A stretch of DNA of 64,000 bases from positions 620,001 through 684,000 of the forward strand of contig WHVY01000008.1 of the NCBI GenBank assembly GCA_022266195.1, read 5' to 3'. The stretch comes from Tetranychus cinnabarinus (lineage: Eukaryota > Arthropoda > Arachnida > Trombidiformes > Tetranychidae). The notes beneath the pieces were generated by a model. It ran no database searches. It was not told where the DNA came from and saw only the letters and a list, made by a program, of their open reading frames with translations. Within the stretch, counting starts at the first letter, position 1. Every line of letters begins with the position of its first letter. The position numbers were made by a program, and so were the translations under genes. Positions 12,604 through 24,949 of this stretch are shown one piece after another.

Positions 12604-14242
12604 TCACATTTCTGGTTCATATGGATCTTTACATCTAATTTCAACACGCTCAGAGGCACAGCGATTTTCATAGTAATTAAGATAGGTCGTCGGTTCGTCA
12701 AACCAGAAATCGGCAAAAAATAATTCAATACGATAGCCTTTTGGAGCCTTGAATAATACGATGGAATAACGATTAAAACACAATTCTTTAGATTCAATTC
12801 ATTTTACTTACATTAATGATCCAACTACAACTGTCAAATGGTTTACTCCGTTTAGGATAATCTTGGGTTTGGATTGAACCTTCAGACTTGAGGACATTAC
12901 CACAAGCACTGGCTCCTGACCTTTTAATCATTTGATCAAAAACATAATTTGTTTTGTACTTCGATATCTCACAATGTGGTCCAACAAATGCAGGCGGACA
13001 AAGACATGAACAACCATCTCCATCAGTATCAACATGATCAGGATCATTAAAGTCATTGTTATTGCTATCAACTTCATTAATGTTATAATAATAAAGATTG
13101 GGTAAACTAATACCTTGATTGAGACAAAAATGGTTACTTGGACAAGCATAAGTACAATTGTACATCAGGTTAACTTGTTTGATATCATAAAAACTCAAAC
13201 CTTGCCTCGGTTCATCAATTAAATATTGTAAATTTGGAGAACGAGTTGACATAGTTATCAATTTGAAAGGTGAAACACTGAAATCAGATGACTGGTAGTG
13301 CATAATTGATCGGTAATCATATGGCACTGATTCCCATAGATCGGAGCGTAACTCATATTGATCTTCAAATCCTTGGAAGATATTATCTCTTTTTAAGTCA
13401 ATGTAAAGATCCCGATCAGGACGACCATGGACATGATCCAGATGAAGTACATGACCTAATTCATGAAGAATTTTGGTTTTCTGAAAAAAATAACAGAGAC
13501 AATAATATCAGACTCTTCTGCCATTTATGTTTAAACCTAATAATTTTTGAATCCTCACCGTCAAACATCCATCTCCAAGATTTACACTTTGCCCAAGATG
13601 GTAATTATTTTTACGGAAAACTGTGAAACATCTAAATTTAAAGAATAAAAATTAAAGGTATTAATAATTGGTGTGCAAATTATCGATAATTACCCTGGTT
13701 GATCAGCTCTGAATTTGATGTAAAAGCGATTGTATTCATCTTCATCAAAATATTCATCATCGCCCCAGTCAAGAAACTTTATACAAGTATATCTTTCCCA
13801 ATCACTGATGGCCTCTTTAACTGCTATACGACAATTTTGATTACAACCTGTTAATATAAAATTCACAATTAGTTAATAACAATGACTTGGACAATATTGA
13901 TCAAAGACTAAATTGAAAAAGTAACGATTGAACTTAACTTTGATGAAAAACAAAAGGAACTTGATTGTTGGTCCAATACTTGATTTGTCTTGATCTTGTC
14001 CAGTTATTTGATTGTTTTGGCTTCTCAAGTGTCCATAAAGATTGGAGCTGATTAGTCGAACAACGAAACAACAATAAAGCTACACTTTAATCCAAATTAA
14101 ACATTAAAGATCAATATACCTTTTCAAACAAATTACCAAATTGTTTCAAAGACGAAAACCATGTTTGACCTGAAACTGAATTATTATTAGCTACTAAATA
14201 AATTAGCAGCAAAAATTTGGCTAAATTTTTAATCATGTTCAT
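12604..14242 (-). CDS. Secreted astacin metallopeptidase with EGF-like and partial CUB domains
   Basis: Six exons: 14120-14242, 13939-14047, 13694-13847, 13559-13631, 12812-13480 and 12604-12747, 423 residues, all in frame. A signal peptide (FLLLIYLVA) is followed by a short pro-region and the astacin catalytic domain starting near KYWTNNQVPFVF. The zinc site reads HELGHVLHLDHVHGRPDRD. The three His and the catalytic Glu are present, but the usual Gly at motif position 8 is His and the Glu after the third His is Val. The Met-turn SIMHY is intact. A Cys-rich EGF-like segment (SCLCPPAFVGPHCE) and a CUB beginning ACGNVLKSEG follow. The model stops at TGA 12604-12606, well short of a full CUB. 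The same bases form a good donor (GTGAGT), so more exons may lie beyond element A, or the 3' end is lost. I saw no FxGD pro-region switch. Confidence 0.88.
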
Positions 14243-15131
14243 TCAAAGAGTATTGGTTACAGAGTCAAGAATTGGTAAATCATTCAAGTATGTTTTTCAG
14301 AATCAATTGCCAGTCTTGCTAAGCAATTGATGTTAATTGTATTTCTCTGTGATTAAACAAATCAATGAGGAAATACAATTACTAATTACAATTTTAAATC
14401 ATATATGGGTCCAGGATTGCTTCCTATTTAATACCATGATACATGTATTTGGGTGAATCTGTGATCATCAAATAGCTGATCTTAGCCGTCTATTATAACA
14501 TTAAAAGTAGGATCTAATGACAGTTGAAATTACAATGTCCATGTCCAATTATTGTGGGATATTGGGTACTTGGGTTATTAGGTTAATGGCAAATGTTTAG
14601 TTTGATTGAATTTACATTAAAAATGTATTTATTCAATTGTAATGGCGATACAGTACAATTTAAATTAACCTTCCATTGGCTTTGATGTGGTTACTTATTC
14701 AGGTTTATAATTAGCTATTAACTAAAAGTGAAAAACAATTAAATAATAGTTTTTCCAATAAGTGTCAATAAGTTTCCATTATTGTTTTCACTATTATGGT
14801 TATGTTTATTATGATAATGTGTTTACAATAATAAAAAAAGCTCCCCTCTTAAATTAACAATCAAATGAAGACAATTGTATATTATATTATAATTTAATGT
14901 GACATTTTACTGATAATTAACCAAATAACCACAAACTCATGATCTTCACATTAGTAACGACCTGAGAGGTTATTGGAGTGACAACATTGAATAATGTAAA
15001 CAACATCGGATTTGTCCTTAAAAATATCAACATCTCTCATAATCATTCAGTTCAACAGTTAACATTCAACACTTATCTTGGTGAGATCAACGAATAAGTT
15101 TTGATAACTGGATTTACTTCGAAATTTAAAC
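14243..15131. other. Divergent intergenic region between astacin and orphan secreted gene
   Basis: AT-rich sequence separating two head-to-head genes (minus astacin, plus orphan). It must contain both promoters. I see no coding signal and no clear TATA box at the expected distance for either gene. Confidence 0.5.
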
Positions 15132-18100
15132 ATGTTCAACAATAATATAATCAAGACCATTGGTCTGTGTTACATTTTCACTCTTATTTTTGGTGTTCTT
15201 TCACAAGAAGTCGTCAATCCTAACCAAGAAATCCCACCAAAGACTGTAAATCTTAATATACCGTAAGTTAATTGTTTTTCATCTTTTATACATTTACGAA
15301 TATTGATCTGATCGTTAGACTTGATTAGTCCCATAAGTTACATTTCAATCGTATTTTCTGTATCTTTCCATCTTACTACTTCGATATTGTGCTTCAGTGC
15401 TGTGATTATTGTTAAAATGGCGATCTCTTCTTCTAATAATAAGATTGTTACTGAAAAGACTCATCGCATTTATGCACAAGTTGACACAAGTTGACACAAA
15501 TACTGCAAGAAATATGGGCAAAAATGGGTAAAAATATATTCCTTTCAGAAATTTACTTTGTTGCTTTGTAGATACACAAAAACTGAGTCCCGTTGTGTGA
15601 TTTAAAAGTTTCTTTGATTCACAGTTTTCGAGAAAATTGGGTTCGAAGTTGAAACTTGCAAAGCTTTTTGTACAATATCGAAGTTAGATTTTTTCATGAA
15701 ACTCACTGTGCTAATGTATTTTACTGTAGTGAACCGGAAAATGTCCTTATTTTCAGAAGTAGCATTTTCTGTTTCCTTTAAAACAGATCAGTTCGATTTT
15801 TAGTTAAACCGACTTCTTTCTGCGACCATGAGAGTTAGAGAACTGAAACTCATTATTGGTCGATAAAAATTGTTGGTCCACATAACTGCTTAAAAAATTT
15901 TGTGCATTTGGCTACAGTTCTCTTTATTTTGGCCATTGGCCTTTAAAATTTGAACTTCAATATTTCGAGAATGGAAGTACCTACAATCATCATTCTACGA
16001 TGAAACATTGAATTTTATTATGGTTTTAATGCTATATGACTCAAGTTTGCATGAAATCTGATCTAATACATTCAATTATGAATGTCCTTCTGAACATGAG
16101 ATTTGTGTTTGGATAATCATTTAGCTTTATGAGCAAAGTATCAAATCTGACAACTGAAGTAATAAAATGCTACAATGTCTCTTGTAGAAGCTTGAGTAAT
16201 TATATATTCTAATTGATTATAGCCCATAATAAAATCTAATTATTGATCGAAGAATGATGATTGTATGTATTACCATTCTTAAAGTATTGAGTCGCAAAGT
16301 TTTGAGGCCAATGGCCAAAATCGAGAGAAATGTTGATAAAATGAAAAAAGCATTCAGTCCATGATGTGAGTCAACAACTTTTATGGGTTAATAATAAGTT
16401 TCTGCTCGCTAACTCTTATGGTCACAGAATGTGTTCTGTTTAACTGAAATTTGAACTTAATCAGTTTTGCGAAAACAGAGAATGTTATTTCTCAAAATAA
16501 GAACAGTTTCTGGTTTGTCTTCTGAATTTGTATCACTAAAATGAAGTTTCATGAAAAAATCTTACTTTATTAACGTACAAAAAGCGATCGAAGTTTCAAC
16601 TTTGACCTCATTTTCTCCGAAAACTATCCATCGGAGGAATCATTAAATAGTACCGATGAACTCTGTTTTCATATTACAACAAACCCACCAAGTCTAAACT
16701 CTTTACTCAAATCTTCGAGCCTTTGGCATTACTTTTTGGATTTTATTTGTAAGTTTAACCAGAAAATTGCTTTATTAACCAAGAAATGGGTTAATATGAG
16801 TTTACTTTGTTGAATAAGTTGTTTCTCACACATTTAAAGCCCAAAAATAATGACCCAAATGCAGTAATGAAAATTTATCAAGTTGAATCTAATTATTTAT
16901 TAGTAAAGGACTAAATTGGTGCAAGAATTATGATTGTGGTTATTACCATTCTCGAAGTATTAATGTTCAAAGTTTTTAGGTAAATGACCAAAATCAAGAG
17001 AACTGTGGGTAAATTGAAAAAAGTATTTAATCAATGATTTACATCAACGATTTTTATGGACAATCATTAAGTTTCAGTTATCTAACTCTCACGGTCGCAA
17101 AATGCGGTTTAACTAAAAATCGGACTGATCTGTTTTAAAGGAAACAGAAAATGCTACTTCTAAAAATAAGGACATTTTCTGGTTCACTATCAAAAGATAC
17201 ATTAGCAAAGTGAGTTACATAATAAAATCTAGCTCCATTATTGTACAAAAAGCGATCGAAGTTTCAACTTCGAACCCGATTTTCTCCAAAACTGTGAACC
17301 AGAGAAACTTTTAAATCACACAACGCGACTGAGTTTTTATTTTCTTGCAAATCAAAGAGTCAATCTAAAAACCTATGCAAATGCAAAATCCAAAATTTCA
17401 TGATCGATAGCCAAAGTAATTTAGATCGTAAACTTTTTGGTTTGGTTTATTATTCATTAAGATCAAATCACTAACCGCGTAAACTAATCACTAATCACTT
17501 AAAATACGTAAACTTAGACTCGATTAACAAACATATTATTATTCTGTAAATCGATCAGTTATATTAATCATTATATCAGTTATAATAATAACAACCAGAA
17601 GAGATGAAAAGATGTTCGCTTTGATCATGTTAACATGTTGTAACAGATGCAATCAGGTCATGCTTTGAAAACATAAAGCATGCAAGACTTTGGTCTATAC
17701 GTTAGACTTTCTTGTGAGTAATGCTATGTACATGTAGATGTACGATACAACGGCTGTAGACTCGAAACTTAAACAGTGATAAATGAATAGTGAAGAACGA
17801 CTTAAAGCTTCGCTCATGGCTCAACCACATATTATTTAAACTTCGAATATTCTAATATCATTGATAACATCAAGAATACGCTAAACATGTCCTAATTTTA
17901 AGTCTTAATCTCTTTCCTTGTGTGAATATATTTATTTGTGAATGAAATTGATTTACTTAATTTTTCTTTTGAGTCATTTGTGCCGAAAGCTATTGTTTAT
18001 TGTTTCAATTTTCAAATTTAATGATTTATTTATATCATTTTGGTAAGGTTCAAGTTCGTCAATCTTCAAGTTCAACCGGTTAAATCAACTGGAACATTTA

Positions 18101-18321
18101 TCATTAAGAATCTTTCTATTTACATTTTTTTCTCTTCAACTATTAGATTGTTCGTTAAAATGAGACTTGAGACTAAAAATTTGACTGAATTCACTCACAC
18201 TGACATGGATCTTTCAGTGTTAACGGGGATGGTTCGAGTTATACTTGACCGTAAAATCTACAAAAATGGAACAGTTGTTGGCCCAGTTCGAGTTTACTTA
18301 TTTGGAGTTGGAATTTCTTAA
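15132..18321 (+). CDS. Small secreted orphan protein, intron carries foldback element B
   Basis: Exon 1 at 15132-15262 starts with ATG and encodes a clear signal peptide (CYIFTLIFGVLSQE), ending at a GTAAGT donor. The best second exon is 18147-18321, after the strong acceptor TCTCTTCAACTATTAG. This gives 101 residues without cysteines in the mature part and a C-terminus VRVYLFGVGIS. An alternative acceptor at 18046-18047 also keeps the frame and would add about 33 residues (134 in all), but its extra sequence is mostly pyrimidine tract. A third reading treats GTAAGG at 18043 as a donor. The intron is nearly 2.9 kb, far longer than others nearby, because it contains element B. An AATAAA at 18477-18482 could end the transcript. 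I do not recognise the family. Confidence 0.55.
15445..17395. mobile_element. Foldback-like element B inside an intron
   Basis: Same modules as element A. The left side starts near GATTGTTACTGAAAA, then shows CACAAGTTGACACAAGTTGACACAAA. A module follows at about 15620-15850 in plus sense. Inverted copies occupy about 16330-16650 and 17040-17330, and the intervening block 16660-16960 matches 11640-11900 of element A. The arms are unequal, so this copy is rearranged or partly deleted. It is more diverged from element A in 16390-16560. It has no coding capacity that I can see. Confidence 0.75.
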
Positions 18322-18612
18322 GACGATTTCGCATATAATGATCAAATTTGTAACCGCTTTTTTAATGATTAAAAGACAAACAAAATATTAAGATATATAA
18401 GAAATTTATGTAAACAACTTTGTCTTTTTGCTGGTAAAATATTCAATATAACAATTTATCATACATGTGAAATTAAAATAAAAGTTCATGCAATTCATGC
18501 GTTTAAATGCTTTGTAAGACTGAAAAAGGGAATTTCATTGAAATTATTAAATAGCAAAAGTTTTTCTTTCTTGAACAAAGAATATGCTTGTTCCGAATGA
18601 TTGAAGGTTGAG
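18322..18612. other. Shared 3' region of convergent genes
   Basis: Short spacer between the 3' ends of the orphan gene (+) and the second UBZ4 gene (-). It contains AATAAA at 18477-18482 on the plus strand. Nothing else is evident. Confidence 0.5.
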
Positions 18613-19829
18613 TCAGGCATAAATTGATTTAGGAACTGGTTGTGATGATGGAATATCAGGGGAATCTCGATCATTTTTAGCAAAAATATCAAACCGATCA
18701 TTCATCTTGTCGGGTGTGCTAAAGGTTAAATCTGGCAATTCAAGCATGCCTGTGTTAGCAGTTGTGTCAAAACATTTGTCCTCGGATAAATTTGATGAAA
18801 CACTATCCGTTGAGATATTGGCACTATGGTCTTCAGTGTTTGCTTTTTCTTGGTTCGTTTTCTTCACTGGCTCAGAATAATTTTCAATAAAGGAAAAAGT
18901 CTCGTTTTTATCGGTAATTTCCTGCGATTCGGAGCAAAATCTCTCGAAGCCATCAACAACGTATTTAATTTGATTGTTATTTAAAGATGATAAAGTCCAT
19001 GAGTAAGGTAATTCATTTTGGAAGTAATTTGAGACAAAATTATTAGGACAAATAATTCTGGACATGATGAGACCAATTCGATTTCTGATGCGCTCCTTTT
19101 TCTCTTCTATGCTAAGTTTGGTTAGCTCACCACTTGATATGCCAATTGGTTTTGTTAATTTTATCATCAAACCACTTGTGCTTGGTTGTAATATAGATTG
19201 ATTGAGATCAACTTTACCCTGCAATGAAATAAATAATTTGACTCGTCAGTATTTTTTCTGGAGATGACATTTTGAATATTTACCTTTGTAACTTTCGTTT
19301 TACGTTTCCTCGCAACTGGTTCTTTCTCCTTTTTCTCGGCTTGCTTCCTTGGTTTTGGTGGTTTCTTTGGTTTAAATAAAAACTCTGATGGTTGCTTGGT
19401 TTTAGGTTGATTTAAAGATTTTTTTGGGTCATCGTCAACTTCTTTTGTGCAACCAGGACCGAAAGGACTATCTTTAGCCTTCTTTGCTGCTTTACTTTTA
19501 GCTGCTTTAGTTGATTTATTATTAGTTGACTTAGCAGCTTCAGGTTCAGTTTCACACATACGGATCAATTCTCTGGTGTCAATTCCTTTGAATTTACCAC
19601 ATGATTTGATATGTCTTGCATTCACACCAGACAATTTATAACAAATGGGACAATATTTGAAGGTTCTTTTTCCATCCAGAGCAGCTGATGCTATTTCACT
19701 ACTGAAAATATTTCCTATTGCGTCTAAACTTTCTTTGTTATCCATACACATGTTAACATGGGATGTTGTTGCTTCAAATGATCCTTCCAAATTCTTGCCA
19801 CAAACTGGACATTGAGTTGAGTGCTCCAT
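18613..19829 (-). CDS. Tandem UBZ4-like zinc-finger protein, SLX4-like, long copy
   Basis: Two exons, 19284-19829 and 18613-19218, encode 383 residues; the ATG matches that of the paralog at 9135. Finger 1 uses C7, C10, H24 and C28; finger 2 uses C60, C63, H73 and C77, followed by GIDTRELIRMC. A basic Lys/Pro-rich linker (KSTKAAKSKAAKKAK, KPKKPPKPRKQ) runs to the intron and is probably nuclear-targeting. Exon 2 opens with a block conserved in the paralog (KLTKPIG, LTKLSIEEKKER, ICPNNFVSNYF, YVVDGFERFC). It ends in an acidic, Ser-rich tail with SSNLSEDKCFDT and PSSQPVPKSIYA. SLX4-like scaffolding or ubiquitin reading in DNA repair is inferred from the fingers; the nuclease-binding domains of SLX4 are not visible. 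This copy is probably closer to the ancestral form. Confidence 0.8.
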
Positions 19830-20045
19830 TATTGCTATATAACGTAAGTAAATTTACAAACTGATAAAAACAATGAATATTTTTCTTCAAAAATAGTAAT
19901 AGTTAAAACTCACTTTTTAATTAAAAGTATCAGAGATGGATTCAATGTGAATATAATATGAAGCTCAAGCCCAAATCCAGAAATATTTAATGCATCAACA
20001 AACGAATCAATCCAAAGTTGTTTAGTCCGAAAATCTATGAAAGAA
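19830..20045. other. Upstream of the long UBZ4 gene
   Basis: Short AT-rich stretch between the UBZ4 start codon and the inverted RMND5A promoter copy. It presumably contributes to the UBZ4 promoter; nothing specific is visible. Confidence 0.4.
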
Positions 20046-20710
20046 AAGAATGTTATTTTCTTATCTATTATGATTTTTGATTGAAGTGTCGTTTAATTGG
20101 ACCCAATTTGTGGTTTATTCAGTTTTGTGGCCCTGGAGGATACTTTCTTTTCAAGGAGGATATCCTTATCAAATCAACATCTGGTTTCAACCAATATCTA
20201 CTCAATCATCTTAGCTTTGATTTATACATATTAATAATGTAAGTTTTAACTGTAGCCATTTTAATGCCCCTTCTTTTTTTACTCTCCTAATTCCTAATTC
20301 CTATCAATCTTTTCCATTCTTTGGAAAAATCACAGATTACTGTTTTTACAATGGTTTTTCACAAGTTGTCCTAAATAGGTATACAGGAGGACACCGTCGT
20401 ACCAGTCAAAAATCGGGAAGTTGCAATTGTTTTGTATGTTTAATCTTTGGTACTAATAGCTCGGAACACGTAACAATGGATTGTATTATAAATGTCGAAA
20501 AAGAGGTTGATAATATTATCGGTAAATTTTCCTCCGTTCAAGATAAAACTCACCAAATTCTTATGGATCACATAACAAATCTATAAAAACTTCAACGAGA
20601 TCTGATCTTTTTAAGCAGTGAGTATCTTTTTCAATTCATCTCTTCGATCCAACAATATTTGACGAATCCAGATTTAATTTATATTTCAATCCTCCATTCA
20701 CAGCACTTAT
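20046..20710 (+). pseudogene. Inverted copy of RMND5A promoter, exon 1 and intron 1, with nonsense codon
   Basis: Reverse-complement copy of about 7530-8175. The exon-1 copy runs 20476-20617 and starts with the same ATG and MDCIINVEKEVDN. It ends at the same position with a GTGAGT donor (GTAAGT in the parent). A CAA codon of the parent is TAA here, at 20584-20586, and there are a few missense changes. The intron copy follows, and the old acceptor region is still recognisable near 20695-20705. Beyond that, exon-2 similarity is lost, so the RING and CTLH parts are missing. The upstream part is the most alike, so promoter activity could persist and could act in the opposite direction on the UBZ4 gene at 19829. 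Confidence 0.88.
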
Positions 20711-23700
20711 TAGATATAAAAATTATTATTAACAAACAGAATATTTAAGAAAACATAGCTAAACCAAAGTAATCAAATCAAATTTTTAAAAATTTTGCCT
20801 CGCATTTTTGCTTCAGCTGATTTGACCGGCTACTTGACACAATACGCCATCTATTTTGTATAATTGTAAATGTTGATTTTGCCGCTAAAAACAGTGTAAC
20901 CAGAAAGAGTTGCTTTTATTAATACAACAATCAGTTTTTAATTGTTTCATCCAAAAGTGGAAACAAATGTTATTGTCCTTGTCCCATCTTTAAAACAAAG
21001 ATCTCTTGTTTTCAGAATTAAGGAACCATTTTACTGGAAGAGCCGTTGTTCCAAAAAAATTGTTCCAACATTTATTTTTTCAATTTTGTTTCTCCAGTTT
21101 ATTCCTTGTTTTGTTCTGATCTCTGGTTCTTAATTTTACTGAGAAAAATCTTCACAAATATTGGAGAAAGTACAAGAACAAGGACAATTGTACCAGGATA
21201 TAGCACCAGGAACAACACTGTCAATAGCCTAGTTTCATTCACCTTGAATCATTTAATACTGAATCTGAACGTAAAAATCAAGATTAGAGCTAAATTGTAC
21301 CATGTACAAGTGGCATGTAACTGAAAATCCTATTTCATCATGTGAATTTGTTTCAAAAATGGATGCAAGTTGAGATAAACTCCAATATCTAAATAAAGTT
21401 ATGATTCTTAGCAGAAATTAACAGTTATAGTTAGCTTGATCATAAACTTTATCCTTTAGCTATTTATCAGCAACTATTATTTCGAACCAAGAATTAACCA
21501 CACGTGAACTAATCATACACTCGGAATCGATAACATCATATGTTTCATTGAATAAGAACTGAATGTAAAATCAATCTTCTATCAAGAGATCTATTCTGAC
21601 ATTGTGACAATTATATCATGCTGATAAACCTAAACTTTTCAAAGTCATTTCCCAATAATTTTAAATTTAGTTTGATTGATTATTGCTTGGAAACGACTGA
21701 AATATGGAATTGGTTTGAGTAACTATCGTCCAAATATTAAAGTATACAAATCATTACATAATTTAATAATTGTCTTTTTAGCTTTAAAAGTCTAAATATG
21801 ACCATCAAATAATCGTTATATATCAAGAGTCAAATTTGGTTTATATTTTTCTTAGCAATAAAATCAGTACATCAATGCTGACATGCAATCAGTTGATCAA
21901 TTTGATTAGGTAAACAATATGATCCTTCACTTGAACTGTATCTGAGCAAGATAATGAATTTATAAATAATTACAGGGGTTTAGGTATAGCTAACCTTAAA
22001 AAAGGTTATAAGTCAGACAATTTTAACCATTTACAATGCAAAGCCTGACTCTACCAACAGTTATTGTAATTCCCACTAATCTTGACATTTACAATTCAAC
22101 TGACAATGGTATTCAAAGAATGGCTTTCCATTGATATACACAAACAATAAGCCAATCAGCTAGAGTTTATTTGGGTTTAAACATCAAAGTGACCATTTTT
22201 AAGCAGTCAGAGCAACTGATTTACAGTCCATCGTTAATATTTTAAGGATTGTCAATGTATGATTGATTATTTCAAAATTGTTACATTTATGGTAAAGTCC
22301 TTTTGGTTAATTGTTATCATATCACCCATCATTGCTAGGAAAATTAACTACAAAGGCTGTTTCAAAATTAAGAGACAAATTGTTACATTGGTTTAACTAT
22401 TGACTCAACACTCATCTACAATGTAGAATCAATGTTTCAGTCGTAAACTCTTTTGTATACAGATTTTACCATTTTACATGGTGATTTAATAACATAATAA
22501 TATAATCATGATGCCCTTCAGACTTGAATCTAACTATGTTACTAAGTATCTGAAATGAAATTGATAACATGAATATTTATCAAGCAGTTAAGATTTCAAT
22601 TTTTTCTTCCTACTTTGTATCAGCCTTTATCATATAAAATATCTACATACTATTGATCAGAAATTGAATAACTTCACGATAAAATCTGTATTAACCTTGG
22701 TAGTTATGAATGGTAGGAAAGATATGAAAAAGTCCAACATTTGTTTGCAGAAAACTGACTCTACCTAGAATCCAATTTACTCAAGTATTTAATTTCTTTC
22801 GATTGATTTACATGGTTATTTGATTGCCTTTTCATATTCTGTATTAATTAGATGACCAATGGTAACTCAGACTTATTTCAATATCCTCATTGGAGTTGTT
22901 TTCAGTCGTCTTTAACAGATATTTTATGGTTAAGTTTATTGCAATATTCATTATGGGTTATTTTATACCGTTTTTATGCTCTTGTCTTGGCATAATTTGA
23001 CCACAATTTGTAAATGGTCCAAATAAGTCTTGTATACCAAGGTTAGTACAGATGTTATCATGAGATTATTTAATTTCTGGTCAATAATATGTTCATGCGA
23101 TGATGTATATATGGTCGTATTTTATTGGCATTACATTTTTATAAATAAAACACAGTGATTAATAATGATCTGACAGCGTTTGAATAAATTTTTATTGAAA
23201 ATTAAAACTAACTCAGAAATATAAATGAAAAACTTATTAAATGACATTATGCTGAAGAGACCAGCTTCCCGACAAGATGCTATGGTGCAACTTGTTTTCA
23301 AAATTACCACCATTTCCATTCAAATATTGAATTTTTCATCTGAATTTTTATGATATTCTGAGCGAGAGAATATCTTTATCTGTGAGTTTTCCCATAATGT
23401 CCAGAAATTTATCTCAAATTTCTTACCCACTGGTTTGACACGTGAGGAAGCTGCAGCATGAGTGATGTTCAGACATCAGTTGGTGATTTTTAACCAACCA
23501 ACTAACAAAGATCAGAATCACGTGTTCTAATTGTTGAATGATTGATCATCAACTCAGCTAAAGAACAGAAAAATTTTTGCTGAATAAAATCATTTGAAAA
23601 GTTGGAAAAGCGAAAAATCCGCAAATTTTGATTTTCTCAAATAAGAACCCAATGAATATCATTTCTATGTTTTCTAATGATATCGAGATGATGAGAAGTA

Positions 23701-24949
23701 ATTTGAATGCATATTATTTTAACGCCGTCAGGTCATTACGAATCACGGTGTATTATTGATTTAGTAAAATGGAAAAATTTAATTTACTTTTGGTTTCCAA
23801 TTTTTTACTTGTGCTTAAAGTGCTTTTTTCTGGATTTGCCTGCTAAAAAGTTACTTTAAAATCTTGAATGACTGATCATGTTAATAATGTTTCACTTTTG
23901 TTTCAAAATATTAATGTTAATTACTACTTGAAACTGTTTTGATTTTGTCAAGTTTAATTGCTCTTGGTTACTTTTAATCGAAATTTGCACCTCACAATCA
24001 ACAATCTCACCTTTCCTTCATTAAAGGTCAAATTGATTCTATGAATGTCACTTGAATTAAGGACTTAAGTAACTAATCACGCTTATTCAAGCTGACTTCA
24101 ATAGTTTTGCACATGCATAAATAATCTATGGAAAAAAAATCAAAAAAAATGAAAACTAAGCAAAACATGACTACATTCAATTTCAATGTTGAATATGTTT
24201 TTGAAACTATGTTTCTGGTATCAATAGGAAGCTTGAAACAATCAACAGTCGGTGTAGCCGATAATGAATTTTCCATCACAAAAGCTTATCTCATGGTACT
24301 CATGATCCCTCGTGTAAATAGTCTCAATGGATTGTTATTGAATAAATGCTTCTAAATTAAGACTTTGTTACGAAACGGCTCAAAGAGCAAAACGATTTGT
24401 TCCCATGTAAGCATTTCTTCCTCAATCCTGGAGACAGTAAGTTAAGCACGAGCTTTAGCGACCAAATCGTTAAACAATGCTTATCTTGTCACTGGGAGTG
24501 TTAATCATGGTTTAGCATCAAATCCACATCAAGGTGCTAGATTAATTGAAAGGCATTTGATGTTAAAGTTTCACTTCTACAGAAAAAAAAGAGGGAAAAA
24601 GAGAAAAAGTAAACTTATTAATATTTGCTTTTAAAAAGGCTTAATGAAAACATTAACCCAATATATACTTTTACTGTCATCAAATTGGCAAATTGTAAGC
24701 ATTTTAATTGAACACAAAATGAAAAATCACAGCTTTTGGTAAAGAGGCAACACAAGCAAGATTGAAGAAGGAAGAGAATGAAGATGAAAAGGTTGATGAT
24801 GAGATTAGAGTTAAAGAGAAGAAAGAGAGAAGTTGATTAACCAAAAAGATTTATTATGATATTGGATACACAAAAAACTTTCGCCCAAAGCCATTAGATT
24901 AATTCCGGTTACATAATATTTTAATAAAGATTTGATTTTTCAATCAAAC
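20711..24949. other. Gene-poor region with no supported gene
   Basis: About 4.2 kb of AT-rich DNA. A short dispersed-repeat fragment lies at about 20845-20960. Open frames (for example 20942-21133, 21046-21324, 24128-24355) are short and show no family features or consistent splice structure. Around 24390-24500 AACGATTTG and TAAGCATT recur in inverted sense (CAAATCGTT, AATGCTTA), which may be chance or a decayed element. Confidence 0.45.

Noticed and set aside
20942..21324. Two overlapping plus-strand frames
   Set aside because: No family features. Base composition is like the surrounding DNA, and part overlaps dispersed repeat sequence.
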